Below the pieces are notes generated by a model, which saw only the letters and a list, made by a program, of their open reading frames with translations, did not search any database and was not told the DNA's origin. DNA of 46,885 bases, from assembly GCA_020721905.1 (NCBI GenBank), contig DYLU01000017.1, positions 1 through 46,885 on the forward strand. Direction: 5' to 3'. This DNA comes from Leptospira biflexa (GTDB lineage Bacteria; Spirochaetota; UBA4802; UB4802). Shown here one piece after another: positions 8,812 to 17,089 of the stretch (position 1 is its first letter; the number at the start of each line of letters is the position of its first letter). The position numbers and the translations under genes are program-made.

Positions 8812-9435
8812 ATGGAAGCACATGTTTTACCAGTTGAAACAAGAACCCAGATAGGGAAAAATGCAAATCATAAGCTCAGAGCCCAGGGGTATATACCTGC
8901 AATATTGTACTCTCACGGTGAATCTCAGACCATAATGGTTCAGAAGAAAAACTTCTTTAAAATTTTTAAGGGTCACATTTCCGAGAACGTCCTTATAGAC
9001 CTTGAAATTAAAGATTCCAAAGGCTCTCCAGTTAAAGCCTTTGTCAAGGATTACCAGCGTCATCCCATCACAGATGAAATATTGCATGTAGATTTTTTTA
9101 GAGTAACAATGACCGAAGCCATTTCCACAAAAGTACCGATAGAAATTAGCGGAACTCCAGTTGGTGTAAAACAGGGTGGCATACTGGAAATCATTGAGCG
9201 TGAAATTGAGGTTGAATGTCTTCCTGCAGATTTGCCGGGAAAAATTACTATTGATGTAACAAATCTTACAATTGGTCAATCTATACATGTAAAGGATATT
9301 ACTGCTCCAAAAGGTGTTACAGTTCTTAGTACACCAGAGACAGTAATTGTAGCTGTTCTTGCTCCGCATAAAGCAGCTGAAGAAGTTGTACAGCCGGTAG
9401 CTGGGGAAGTCAAACCTGCTGAAGAACAGCAATAA
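8812..9435 (+). CDS. rplY: 50S ribosomal protein L25, long (Ctc/TL5) form
   Basis: This protein binds 5S rRNA in the large ribosomal subunit. The N-terminal L25 domain (residues 1-95) has 'RAQGYIPAILYSHGES' and 'VDFFRV'. The C-terminal beta domain of the Ctc form follows, with 'GTPVGVKQGGILE', 'VECLPADLPGKI' and 'VLSTPETVIVAV', and the protein ends in an acidic, alanine-rich tail. At 207 residues it is the long form, as in Ctc of Bacillus. It has a clear AAGAGG ribosome site. The pairing with pth downstream is conserved in many bacteria. Confidence 0.95.
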   Translation: MEAHVLPVETRTQIGKNANHKLRAQGYIPAILYSHGESQTIMVQKKNFFKIFKGHISENVLIDLEIKDSKGSPVKAFVKDYQRHPITDEILHVDFFRVTMTEAISTKVPIEISGTPVGVKQGGILEIIEREIEVECLPADLPGKITIDVTNLTIGQSIHVKDITAPKGVTVLSTPETVIVAVLAPHKAAEEVVQPVAGEVKPAEEQQ

Positions 9436-9459
9436 CAGTTCAAGGCAAGGAGTTAATAA

Positions 9460-10074
9460 TTGAAACTAATCGTAGGATTTGGAAATCCAGGCGAGGAATA
9501 TTTCAACAACAGGCAAAACATTGGATTCAAGGTTGTCGATATTCTTGGAAACAATGAGAATATCGACATCCGTGTAAAAAAGAAAAAATCAATTATTGGT
9601 AGAGGCAAGATTTCCGGAGAAGATGTAGTATTGTTAAAACCTCAAACCTTTGTCACCCTATTGGGTGAATCTGTTCTTTATATTGCATCTTTTCTGAGAA
9701 TAAATGTACGCGATATCATATGTGTGCTGGAAGACCCATCCTTGCCACTTGGCGAGATACGAATAGACTCCATTATGTCAAAGCTCAAACATCCGGGTAT
9801 TGAATCCATAACCCGCGCGTTAAAATCTGACAGGTTTGCTAAGGTTAGAATAGGTATTGGCTATCCTAAAAAAGGCGTCACCATGGAAGAACATCTTCTT
9901 AATGATTTTTCTGAAGATGAAAATCTTATACTTATAGATGTACTCAACAAAGCTGAGGAAGTAGTCAGAATGCTTATAACCCATAGCATTGAAGATGTTC
10001 AGAATAAATATAATCCTGAAGGCGCACCAAAAATCAAGAAACGGCAACTTCCCAAAATACGCATTCGCCGATAG
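9460..10074 (+). CDS. pth: peptidyl-tRNA hydrolase homologue with altered catalytic residues
   Basis: The fold and position (just after rplY) are those of Pth, which frees tRNA from stalled peptidyl-tRNA. The TTG start is fixed by a strong AAGGAG seven bases upstream and by the family N-terminus 'LIVGFGNPGEEY'. Conserved pieces include 'NIGFKVVD', 'LLKPQTF', 'LPLGEIRI' and 'FAKVRIGIG'. Compared with E. coli Pth, key residues differ: the catalytic His20 is Q19, Asn68 is T66, Asp93 is E91, and the Gly-His-Asn around His113 is 'LKHPG' (H111 kept, the Asn replaced by Pro). Asn10 is kept (N9). The reading frame is intact with a normal 204-residue length. It is therefore either a low-activity or repurposed paralogue, or an unusual active variant. 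Confidence 0.85.
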   Translation: MKLIVGFGNPGEEYFNNRQNIGFKVVDILGNNENIDIRVKKKKSIIGRGKISGEDVVLLKPQTFVTLLGESVLYIASFLRINVRDIICVLEDPSLPLGEIRIDSIMSKLKHPGIESITRALKSDRFAKVRIGIGYPKKGVTMEEHLLNDFSEDENLILIDVLNKAEEVVRMLITHSIEDVQNKYNPEGAPKIKKRQLPKIRIRR

Positions 10075-10139
10075 CTCATGTAATTCAACTTGCCTTTCAA
10101 ATCATCCGATAATACTATAAAACTGTCACAACGAATGTT

Positions 10140-11420
10140 ATGAAATGTAAATCGCTGATACTGTTCCTGTCTATATTTTCTATATTGCTGCTATATGATA
10201 ATGGCAGTGGGCAGGATTATGCTGCTCTAATACAGCAAAAAAAATTCACCGATGCCCTGCAGATAATACAATTACAATTGGATGAAATCTATTCTGCAAG
10301 GAGTATGGATAAAAAGATTCCTGACTCATACGTTGCTATAGGGAAAATAGAAGAAGGCATAGATCTGAGAAAACTCTTTACCGATAGAAAATTACAACCA
10401 TATTTTATAGAAAATAGTGATACTCTTTATACATTACATTTAAATGCTGCCCTTTGCTATCATAATATATTTAAATATAAAGAAGCAGTACAGCATTACT
10501 TCCAGGCATTACGGTTTACCACCATAAGTGAAAAAGACCATACAATCTTCTATTCCCTTGCACTCCTTTTTAAACGCCTCAATAAACTTGACGCATATCT
10601 GACATATTTAGAAGAAGCATATGAAATTAAACCTGATAATTATAAGTATTCATTACAATTAGCTCTGGCGCTTGCTCCCGGTGAAGACAAGAAAAAAGCA
10701 CTTTTTCACCTTAACCGCTATATACAGTCAAAAGGCAACGATACGCCTCCTGAACTTTATTTAACTGCTGCAAACTGCTATGAGTCAATTGGAGACTTTA
10801 TTAACGCAGGACGCCATTACCAATTATATCTTAAAGTCCACTCTGATGATGCTGCAATACAATTTGCTCTTGGATATTTAGCATATACTAAAATTTCAGA
10901 CATGAAATTGGCATACACCTCACTATCAAAAGGGTTGTCACTATATGGCGATAGCGATTTAGTCAGAAAAGGAATATCGCATGCTATAATTGGTGATATA
11001 ACCAGTATGGATTTAAATTATACTGAAAGTCTTAACCATTATCTTCAGGCTATACAAATATCTGAGAAACTACAGAAGTTCATAGAAGAGAAAAAAAATA
11101 GTATTGAAGAGATCAAAATCAAAATAAACACCATTAAATCCGCATTACTTGATAAAAAGGACATATCGCTTTATCCAGAATATCAGTCTCTTATGGATGA
11201 ATTAGGGAATAATGAGTTAGAATTGCGCCAACTTGAGCACGAATATACCAAACTTACCATAGGGGAACTGTACTTTAAAATTGCTTCAACGTACGAAAAT
11301 ACTATGCAATATCAGCAGGCAATAGACTGGTATACCAGAGCTATCGCTTCAGGTACAAAAATCCGTGAATCCTCAAAAAAAATTGAAAAATTACAGTGGA
11401 AAATTTCGCGTGGATATTAA
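10140..11420 (+). CDS. exported tetratricopeptide-repeat protein
   Basis: This 426-residue protein starts with a hydrophobic signal-like segment (KSLILFLSIFSILLLY), so it is probably periplasmic or membrane-anchored. Helical TPR-type units follow across residues 95-300 and again near the C-terminus, for example 'ALCYHNIFKYKEAVQHYFQAL', trimmed by degenerate copies, and 'STYENTMQYQQAIDWY'. Residues 300-365 are charged and look like a coiled coil. TPR proteins serve as scaffolds; no enzymatic motif is visible and the partner is unknown. It lies between pth and yebC on the same strand, but has no convincing ribosome site. Confidence 0.7.
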   Translation: MKCKSLILFLSIFSILLLYDNGSGQDYAALIQQKKFTDALQIIQLQLDEIYSARSMDKKIPDSYVAIGKIEEGIDLRKLFTDRKLQPYFIENSDTLYTLHLNAALCYHNIFKYKEAVQHYFQALRFTTISEKDHTIFYSLALLFKRLNKLDAYLTYLEEAYEIKPDNYKYSLQLALALAPGEDKKKALFHLNRYIQSKGNDTPPELYLTAANCYESIGDFINAGRHYQLYLKVHSDDAAIQFALGYLAYTKISDMKLAYTSLSKGLSLYGDSDLVRKGISHAIIGDITSMDLNYTESLNHYLQAIQISEKLQKFIEEKKNSIEEIKIKINTIKSALLDKKDISLYPEYQSLMDELGNNELELRQLEHEYTKLTIGELYFKIASTYENTMQYQQAIDWYTRAIASGTKIRESSKKIEKLQWKISRGY

Positions 11421-11439
11421 AAAAATTATTTTTATTAAG

Positions 11440-11469
11440 ATTTTGTTATTATTTTTTTAATGACAAAAT
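11440..11469 (+). terminator. AT-rich hairpin after the TPR gene
   Basis: ATTTTGTTATT (11440-11450) pairs with AATGACAAAAT (11459-11469) with one G-T wobble, around an eight-base T-rich loop. It lies 20 bases after the TPR gene's stop. The stem is weak and no T-run follows on the plus strand, so a terminator role is only possible. Confidence 0.25.
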
Positions 11470-11541
11470 TTGGCATGATTCTACCATTCGTTCTTGCTTT
11501 GCAATACTATCAGAATACTTTTACAATGAGGAGTATAAAAC

Positions 11542-12288
11542 ATGTCAGGACATTCTAAATGGGCAAACATAAAACACAGGAAAGCGGCACAGGATGCTAA
11601 AAAAGGAAAGATATTCACCAAGCTCATACGCGAAATAACGGTTGCAGCACGGGTTGGTGGCGATGATCTGAACAGTAACCCCAGACTACGTATTGCAGTA
11701 TTAAAAGCCCGTGAAAACAATATGCCAATGGATAATATTGAAAGAGCAATAAAAAAAGGTACTGGTGCTCTTGAAGGCTCAACATATGAAGAAGTTCGTT
11801 ATGAAGGGTATGGACCTGGTGGAGTGGCCATAATGGTTGAGTGTATGACCGATAATAAAAACCGAACTACTCCTGAAATTCGCACTATTTTTTCAAAAAA
11901 TGGCGGGAATCTGGGAGAAACAGGATGCGTTGCGTACCTTTTTGATAAAAAAGGAGTTATAAACATTGATGCAAACGCATCAACCGAAGATAAAGTCATG
12001 GAAATCTTACTTGATTATGATGTTGAGGATATTAAAACAGAGGACAATACAATTGTTGTTTACACTGCCCCTGAAAAGTTTAACGATATTTTAGAAGTTA
12101 TCCGTTCAAATAATTTACCAACTCTGGACAGTGAAATTACCTATGTTCCACAGACAACAGTACATTTAGAAGGGCAAAAAGCTTCGCAATGTCTTAGACT
12201 AATTGAAGCACTGGAAGATCATGATGATGTTCAGAGTGTCCATGCTAATTTTGATATCCCTGATGATATTATTAATAATTTGAGTTGA
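11542..12288 (+). CDS. yebC: YebC/PmpR-family protein
   Basis: This 248-residue protein has the hallmark N-terminus 'GHSKWANIKHRKAAQDAKKG' and the later 'YEGYGPGGVAIMVE', 'TDNKNRT', 'FSKNGGNLGETGCVAY' and a C-terminal 'DDVQSVHANFD'. Members are described either as DNA-binding transcription regulators or as translation factors easing ribosome pausing at proline runs. The sequence does not decide between them. A GAGGAG ribosome site precedes the ATG. The order yebC-ruvC-ruvA is widely conserved, which makes the orthology firm. Confidence 0.95.
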   Translation: MSGHSKWANIKHRKAAQDAKKGKIFTKLIREITVAARVGGDDLNSNPRLRIAVLKARENNMPMDNIERAIKKGTGALEGSTYEEVRYEGYGPGGVAIMVECMTDNKNRTTPEIRTIFSKNGGNLGETGCVAYLFDKKGVINIDANASTEDKVMEILLDYDVEDIKTEDNTIVVYTAPEKFNDILEVIRSNNLPTLDSEITYVPQTTVHLEGQKASQCLRLIEALEDHDDVQSVHANFDIPDDIINNLS

Positions 12289-12294
12289 GCTTTT

Positions 12295-12807
12295 GTGGCT
12301 TATTTACTTGGCATTGATCCGGGATATGGGCGTTGCGGCTGGGCTATCATTAATGATGCTTTTTCCTATGTCGATTGTGGTATTGTTGAAACAATGCCCA
12401 CTGATGAAAATCGTTTGTTAGCTGTATACACCTCACTATCTGATATCATACAAAAATATAACCCCGTATCCTGCGGAGTTGAAAAACTGTTTTTCAACAA
12501 GAATGTTAAAACAGCGATTCCAGTTGCACAGGTTATTGGTGTTATAAAATTATTGCTGGCTCAGCACAATATACCGTATGTTGAATATACTCCTGGGCAG
12601 ATAAAGCAATCAATAACGGGTTATGGGCGTTCATCAAAAGATCAGCTTGCAGTCATGGTAAAAAAAATATTACAGGCTCCTGAAATCATACAGCATGATG
12701 ATGCATACGATGCCCTTGCCATTGCATTATGCCATTGTTTAGCATTACCAGGGTATGGGTTTTCAATAACCCAGAAAAACATTTCATTTAAAAAGGGTGC
12801 ACTATAA
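12295..12807 (+). CDS. ruvC: Holliday-junction resolvase RuvC
   Basis: RuvC cuts Holliday junctions symmetrically during recombinational repair. The RNase H-like fold shows its four acidic residues: D8 in 'GIDPG', E63 in 'GVEKLFF', and D136/D139 in 'DDAYDALAIA'. The 170-residue length is normal. It starts with GTG six bases after the yebC stop and is probably translationally coupled. RuvA follows four bases downstream. Confidence 0.95.
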   Translation: MAYLLGIDPGYGRCGWAIINDAFSYVDCGIVETMPTDENRLLAVYTSLSDIIQKYNPVSCGVEKLFFNKNVKTAIPVAQVIGVIKLLLAQHNIPYVEYTPGQIKQSITGYGRSSKDQLAVMVKKILQAPEIIQHDDAYDALAIALCHCLALPGYGFSITQKNISFKKGAL

Positions 12808-12811
12808 TACC

Positions 12812-13399
12812 ATGATATCTTTTTTAAAGGGAAATATACTTTCTTGTAAGCCTACCAGGGTTGTACTTGATGTTCAGGGTGTAGGCTATGAAATACATAT
12901 CCCCCTGTCAACCTATGAAAAAATCAGTACGGCTACCAGTGTAGAGCTTTTTATCCATATGGTTGTAAGGGAAAATGCCATTTCGTTGTATGGATTTATC
13001 TCTGAAGAAGAACAACAGGTATTCTCACTTCTGCTCTCAATTCCCGGAATAGGCCCGTCAATAGCAATTTCAATTTTATCATCCATGACTCCTCAGCAGA
13101 TACTATTGGCTGTAAAAAATGATCAAATTACAGCATTTAAATCCATTCCCGGTATAGGCCAGAGCAAAAGTGAAAAAATTATTTTTGAATTAAAAAGAAA
13201 ATTAAAAAAAATAGATACCATCCTTTCCCGGGAGTCCGCCATAACACCATATATGAAAGATGCTATTGAAGCATTGGTATCGTTAGGATTTGATGAAAAA
13301 CAGGCTTCAACCTCTGTTTCTTCGGTAATTGCCCAAAATCCCACTATTAACAATATTGAAACAATTATACGTTTGTCATTAAAACAACTATCAAAATGA
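12812..13399 (+). CDS. ruvA: Holliday-junction DNA helicase subunit RuvA
   Basis: RuvA binds the four-way junction and loads the RuvB motor. I chose ATG at 12812, giving the family start 'MISFLKGNIL' and a 195-residue protein; an upstream GTG at 12797 would overlap ruvC. The OB domain has 'VVLDVQGVGYEIHIP'. Two helix-hairpin-helix motifs follow (SIPGIGPSIA and SIPGIGQSKSEK), and the C-terminal RuvB-binding domain has 'DAIEALVSLGFDEKQA'. No ruvB follows; an AT-rich gap and a PadR gene come next, so ruvB must be elsewhere. Confidence 0.95.
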   Translation: MISFLKGNILSCKPTRVVLDVQGVGYEIHIPLSTYEKISTATSVELFIHMVVRENAISLYGFISEEEQQVFSLLLSIPGIGPSIAISILSSMTPQQILLAVKNDQITAFKSIPGIGQSKSEKIIFELKRKLKKIDTILSRESAITPYMKDAIEALVSLGFDEKQASTSVSSVIAQNPTINNIETIIRLSLKQLSK

Positions 13400-13593
13400 T
13401 CAAAAATATAAACGATATATTCAAATACTAAAATTAAACTATATTAAATATAGACATATATAAAGTCATATTTATATAATCTAATTTAAATTATTTTTAA
13501 AATATTTTTATAAACATACAATAATATTATTGCTTTTTTAAAATCTTCTTAGTATTTTAAAAGATATAATTTAATTTTTATAGAGAGGTATGT

Positions 13594-14127
13594 ATGAAAA
13601 TAGAAATTACCATATTGGGGCTCCTTATGGAGGAAAATCTTTATGGCTATGAAATTAAAAAAAGGATAGTTGAACGCCTTGAAGATTATGTCGATATTAA
13701 ATTTGGTTCCATTTATTATGCAATAAAAAAAGCTCTTGACAATGGCTGGGTTAAAAAAATCGGAACTGAAAAAGAAGGCGGAAACCCTGAGCGGTATATA
13801 TACCAGATATTACCAGATGGAAGAAAATATTATAAGAAGATGCTAAAACAGTACTTTGATCATAATTTCATACATTTTGATATTGATATAGTGTTAATGT
13901 TTTTGAATTCCCTTTCACCCGAACAGCGAGAACAGTTCGTTGAAGATCGTGTGGAACATGTCAAAGAAAAGATGAATGCTTTGCGTGAAAAGATTGATGC
14001 TGAGTCAAAGAATACATCACCAGCATCTCAGTTACATGTATACACATATCTGGAAAATCATTTAAAGGCTGAGCTTAACTGGCTGAGATCATTAAAGAAA
14101 GGCGAAGTACTAACGGAGGTAGAGTAA
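13594..14127 (+). CDS. PadR-family transcriptional regulator
   Basis: The N-terminal winged helix of about 85 residues has the PadR hallmarks 'LGLLMEENLYGYEIKKRI', 'GSIYYAIKKALDNGWV' and 'RYIYQILPDGRKYY'. The rest is a helical dimerisation domain with a heptad-like charged stretch. PadR proteins usually repress a neighbouring transporter or stress operon and often themselves. No such target lies next to it, since the next gene is convergent. The 194-base AT-rich upstream gap holds an imperfect palindrome around 13453-13467 (GACATATATAAAGTC) that could be an autoregulatory operator. The GAGAGG ribosome site is clear. Confidence 0.88.
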   Translation: MKIEITILGLLMEENLYGYEIKKRIVERLEDYVDIKFGSIYYAIKKALDNGWVKKIGTEKEGGNPERYIYQILPDGRKYYKKMLKQYFDHNFIHFDIDIVLMFLNSLSPEQREQFVEDRVEHVKEKMNALREKIDAESKNTSPASQLHVYTYLENHLKAELNWLRSLKKGEVLTEVE

Positions 14128-14129
14128 TT

Positions 14130-15176
14130 TTATTTATCTTTCAATATATACTCTAAGTAATCAGCCTGTTTTGTGTTGATTACTTTTTCCAATGCACTTT
14201 TAAGCTGCGATAATTCATTAATATAACGGTGGATATCAGCTTTATGAGACTCTTGCTCTTTATTTTCTGCATAAGCCAGAGCTTTTTTTTCATTAATATC
14301 TTCAATATGCATAACGTTTGTCTGATGTTTCTTGGCAAGTGAAACCAGTAACGTATGTATAAGCCGTGATGAGGAAGATTTTTTTAAATCATCTCTGGTT
14401 ATTTTTGTAACAATAACTTTATTTTGGGCTTTCAGTGTGGCAGTACGCGGCATGGAAAGTAACATTGCTATTTCACCAATGACTGTGCCTTTTTCAGCTA
14501 TTGTGGCAACTTTTGCATTCTGTATATAAACTTCAAGCTGGCCCGATTCCAGTATATACATAAAATCGCCAATGCTTCCTTCCTGGCATAACACAGAACC
14601 TGCAGGCATTTCCACTGTGTTTGAAGAAAGTTCCCGGGGTGTTTCAACTTTAATTGATTCTGCAGCTCGCGCAAATGCTTCGCCTTTTTTATATATCAAA
14701 CTGATTTTATATCTTTCAATAAGCTCCTTTATCCAGGGAAGCCTCCTTTTTTCATATTCTTTTTGAAGAGATTGTATGATTACATAATACTCAGTACAAA
14801 TGTTTTTTTCTTTTACAAGCTGTGAATCCAGTTGTAAATCTTTTTTCAGGATTTCATTGGTCAGAACTACAATTTTAGCTTCAACAATTGCCAGATTCAT
14901 GGCAAAAGCACTATTATCTAATCCCTGTATAAGTGTTGCAGCAGGAATTTTTTTTATTGTTGTTCCTTTAAACGCTAATGCTGTTTCTAGTCTCAATATA
15001 TTTTCATTAGTTTTTGCGTTCAACACAAGTTCAGTGGCACCAATAATAAGATTTTTGCCCTGCAAAAGATATTTATCAGCTTCTGTAACAAATAAATATG
15101 TCTTGCTGTCGGCAATTAAATATGCATCATCCGCAACAGCATTTTTTTTATATAATTGTAATAATTGATCTTCCAT
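14130..15176 (-). CDS. cyclic-nucleotide-binding domain protein
   Basis: This 348-residue soluble protein has a clear cNMP-binding fold at residues 186-275: 'PAGSVLCQEGSIGDFMYIL', then the phosphate-binding cassette 'GEIAMLLSMPRTATLKA' (234-250), including the R244-T-A needed to hold the cyclic phosphate. Residues 20-100 look like a second, worn copy ('LIIGATELVLNA'). The last 60 residues are charged and probably coiled coil. There is no DNA-binding or catalytic domain. It starts one base after the stop of the CheY-like gene, so the two are co-expressed and probably form a signalling pair. The cognate cyclase is not in the window apart from a decayed fragment near 5.9 kb. Confidence 0.8.
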   Translation of the reverse strand: MEDQLLQLYKKNAVADDAYLIADSKTYLFVTEADKYLLQGKNLIIGATELVLNAKTNENILRLETALAFKGTTIKKIPAATLIQGLDNSAFAMNLAIVEAKIVVLTNEILKKDLQLDSQLVKEKNICTEYYVIIQSLQKEYEKRRLPWIKELIERYKISLIYKKGEAFARAAESIKVETPRELSSNTVEMPAGSVLCQEGSIGDFMYILESGQLEVYIQNAKVATIAEKGTVIGEIAMLLSMPRTATLKAQNKVIVTKITRDDLKKSSSSRLIHTLLVSLAKKHQTNVMHIEDINEKKALAYAENKEQESHKADIHRYINELSQLKSALEKVINTKQADYLEYILKDK

Positions 15177-15177
15177 G

Positions 15178-15534
15178 TCACAGGACTTTATTGATTGCCT
15201 CTAACAGCTCTTTCTTTTCAAACGGCTTGGTTAAAAACACACGGGCTTTAATATCTTTTTCATTTATTTTCAGTGTTCTTTCATTTAATGCTGAAATCAC
15301 AATAATTTTGGCATCCGGGAAATTATCGGTTATTTCAGATATTGCTTCCAGGCCATCTTTACCCCACATGGTAATATCCATTGTAACCACATCAGGCTGT
15401 ATTTCTCGGTATTTTTCCAGGGCTTCAAGGCCATTATCAACCTCTGCCACTATTTCATGACCACCTTCCTGCAATGTCTGTTTGATAATACGGCGCATAA
15501 AACTTGAATCATCAACTATCATACAACGAGCCAT
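15178..15534 (-). CDS. single-domain CheY-like response regulator
   Basis: This 118-residue receiver domain has the acidic pair D8-D9 (MIVDDSSFMRR), the phosphoacceptor D53 in 'VVTMDITMWGKDG', the Ser81 switch residue (VISAL) and K103 in 'LTKPF'. The start at 15534 has AGAGG seven bases upstream; an in-frame ATG at 15585 would add a poor extension. A tryptophan replaces the usual proline after the phosphorylation site. With no output domain, it must act by binding a partner; the cNMP-domain protein encoded one base downstream is the obvious candidate. No histidine kinase is nearby. Confidence 0.9.
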   Translation of the reverse strand: MARCMIVDDSSFMRRIIKQTLQEGGHEIVAEVDNGLEALEKYREIQPDVVTMDITMWGKDGLEAISEITDNFPDAKIIVISALNERTLKINEKDIKARVFLTKPFEKKELLEAINKVL

Positions 15535-15642
15535 TACAAAACCTCTGCATTCACTATTATAATTACGAACAAATTCTATTGACAACTACTCCTGTCAAAA
15601 CACTACTTAATCATACCATAATCTTTACGTCAAGGCTTTATT

Positions 15643-16368
15643 ATGAGTACTCACACAAACAAACACATTGCAAAACTTTTAAAAGTTGTTGGCAGAGCCA
15701 TAAATACCTACAACATGATTAGGGCAAATGATAATGTACTCATTGCTCTTTCAGGAGGGAAAGATTCTTTGGTTCTGATGGATGCATTACATCGTCGTTT
15801 ACATCACATTCCCATTAAATATAATTTGTTTTGCTGCCATATCTCTGTTACAAACTTTCACAACGAAGAAACTGTTGAATTACTTAAGACATACTGCCAG
15901 CACTATACTATACCATTATATGTAAAAGAAATAACATTAGACCTTTCAGACAAAAATTCATCACCATGTTTTGTCTGTTCATGGTCAAGAAGGAAAGCTT
16001 TATTTGAAACTGCTGCTCAGCTTCAATGCAAAAAAATTGCCTTTGGTCACCATCAGGATGATATTATCGTCACATTATTTATGAATATGCTCTATCATGG
16101 GAAACTATCGACAATGCCCCCAAAATTAAAAATGTTCAATGGCGCATTAGAGATAATCAGGCCACTTGCATTCCTTACGGAAGCAGAAGTAAAAGGATAT
16201 TGCAATGCATTACCGTTTGTACCTCTGGAAAATAACTGCCCCTACAAGGATACAACCAGGCGAAATCAGATAAAAGAATTATTAAAAATTATAAACAAAT
16301 CGGTAAAAGGTGCACAATCAAACATTTTCAGATCATTAAGTCACAGGGATGATGAATATCTGCTGTAA
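15643..16368 (+). CDS. TtcA-like PP-loop ATPase (probable tRNA 2-thiolation enzyme)
   Basis: The 241-residue protein has the ATP-pyrophosphatase loop SGGKDS (37-42) and the TtcA cysteines: C109FVC112 followed by 'SWSRRKALF', and C199 in 'NNCPYKDTTRR'. 'AFGHHQDD' (134-140) is the family's metal- and AMP-binding stretch. TtcA activates C32 of certain tRNAs by adenylation and adds sulfur with a [4Fe-4S] cluster bound by these three cysteines. It is shorter than E. coli TtcA (311) and lacks the C-terminal extension. It converges on the MoaD/ThiS-like gene two bases away, so a sulfur-carrier partnership is conceivable, although TtcA itself normally takes sulfur from IscS. The exact tRNA target is uncertain. 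Confidence 0.8.
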   Translation: MSTHTNKHIAKLLKVVGRAINTYNMIRANDNVLIALSGGKDSLVLMDALHRRLHHIPIKYNLFCCHISVTNFHNEETVELLKTYCQHYTIPLYVKEITLDLSDKNSSPCFVCSWSRRKALFETAAQLQCKKIAFGHHQDDIIVTLFMNMLYHGKLSTMPPKLKMFNGALEIIRPLAFLTEAEVKGYCNALPFVPLENNCPYKDTTRRNQIKELLKIINKSVKGAQSNIFRSLSHRDDEYLL

Positions 16369-16370
16369 TA

Positions 16371-16634
16371 TCAGCCCCCACCTGAAGGCCTGAAACACGA
16401 AAGTTCATCACCTTGATGCAGCTTTGTAAAAATTCCAATTCGTTGCCCGTTACAAAAATATGCCAGTGAGTAGATATCTGGCAAACCTACCTGTTTTACC
16501 ACATACCGGACACGGGAACCTTTAGGAATTTTCAATATATAGCCTTCATCCGGGTTGTACCTGTCAATATTTGCCTCTTTATGTAACCCGCTATACAGTT
16601 TAACCTTTATTTCAATCTCCTTCCTTTTGAACAT
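16371..16634 (-). CDS. MoaD/ThiS-like ubiquitin-fold sulfur carrier
   Basis: This 87-residue protein has a beta-grasp pattern: 'EIKVKLYSGLHKE' as strand 1, a hydrophobic core 'YVVKQVGLP', 'GIFTKLHQGDELSCF', and it ends exactly in a glycine tail (PSGGG). Such a tail is thiocarboxylated or adenylated in MoaD and ThiS. Its start lies inside the last codons of the ferredoxin subunit (23-base overlap), so it is the final gene of the hydrogenase operon and translationally coupled. It could supply sulfur to molybdopterin or tungstopterin, to tRNA thiolation, or to something else. The annotation as a MoaD/ThiS family member is firm; the pathway is not. Confidence 0.8.
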   Translation of the reverse strand: MFKRKEIEIKVKLYSGLHKEANIDRYNPDEGYILKIPKGSRVRYVVKQVGLPDIYSLAYFCNGQRIGIFTKLHQGDELSCFRPSGGG

Positions 16635-17079
16635 CCGGGGATCCTTCCTCTTTTATTTCATATTTCTGTCTGTGTTCAAAACCAACAACCAGAGAAACAT
16701 CATATTTATTATAATCAGCCATGAAAAAATGTGAAGTAATCTGTATTGAATTTTTGGGACATATGGTAACACACTCCTGACAGTAGGTGCACCTGGATAA
16801 ATATATTACAATTCGTTTTGTTTTTTTATCATTAATGGCAGCAGGATATAATTCAATAGCATTTGCAGGGCATACCTTGCTGCATAATCCACAACCGGTA
16901 CAACTCTCAACATTATACTCTAATCTGCCTCTGAAACCTTCTTTCACCGCAACAGGCGGACGTACTGCGCCTTTTTTAAGAGTATCAACCGTATCTTTTA
17001 GTATATATTTTGAAGGGAAATAATTTGTGGATTTTTTTGCAAACAATTGCTCCACCACTTTATATACCATTCCTAACAT
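16612..17079 (-). CDS. mbhN: Mbh-type hydrogenase ferredoxin subunit, NuoI-like (MbhN)
   Basis: This 155-residue protein carries two [4Fe-4S] motifs, 'CTGCGLCSKVCP' and 'CTYCQECVTICP', as in NuoI/MbhN. In the respiratory hydrogenase it receives electrons from reduced ferredoxin and passes them to the small subunit. An N-terminal amphipathic stretch ('MVYKVVEQLFAKK') fits the usual membrane-surface contact. It lies 10 bases after the NuoH-like gene in the order known for Mbh. A short charged tail overlaps the MoaD-like gene. Confidence 0.92.
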   Translation of the reverse strand: MLGMVYKVVEQLFAKKSTNYFPSKYILKDTVDTLKKGAVRPPVAVKEGFRGRLEYNVESCTGCGLCSKVCPANAIELYPAAINDKKTKRIVIYLSRCTYCQECVTICPKNSIQITSHFFMADYNKYDVSLVVGFEHRQKYEIKEEGSPDVQKEGD

Positions 17080-17089
17080 GGCTCACCTT

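Noticed and set aside
8827-9432. 201-codon minus-strand frame opposite rplY
   Set aside because: It is a shadow of the rplY codons with unnatural composition (many Cys, Tyr, Phe, Asn).
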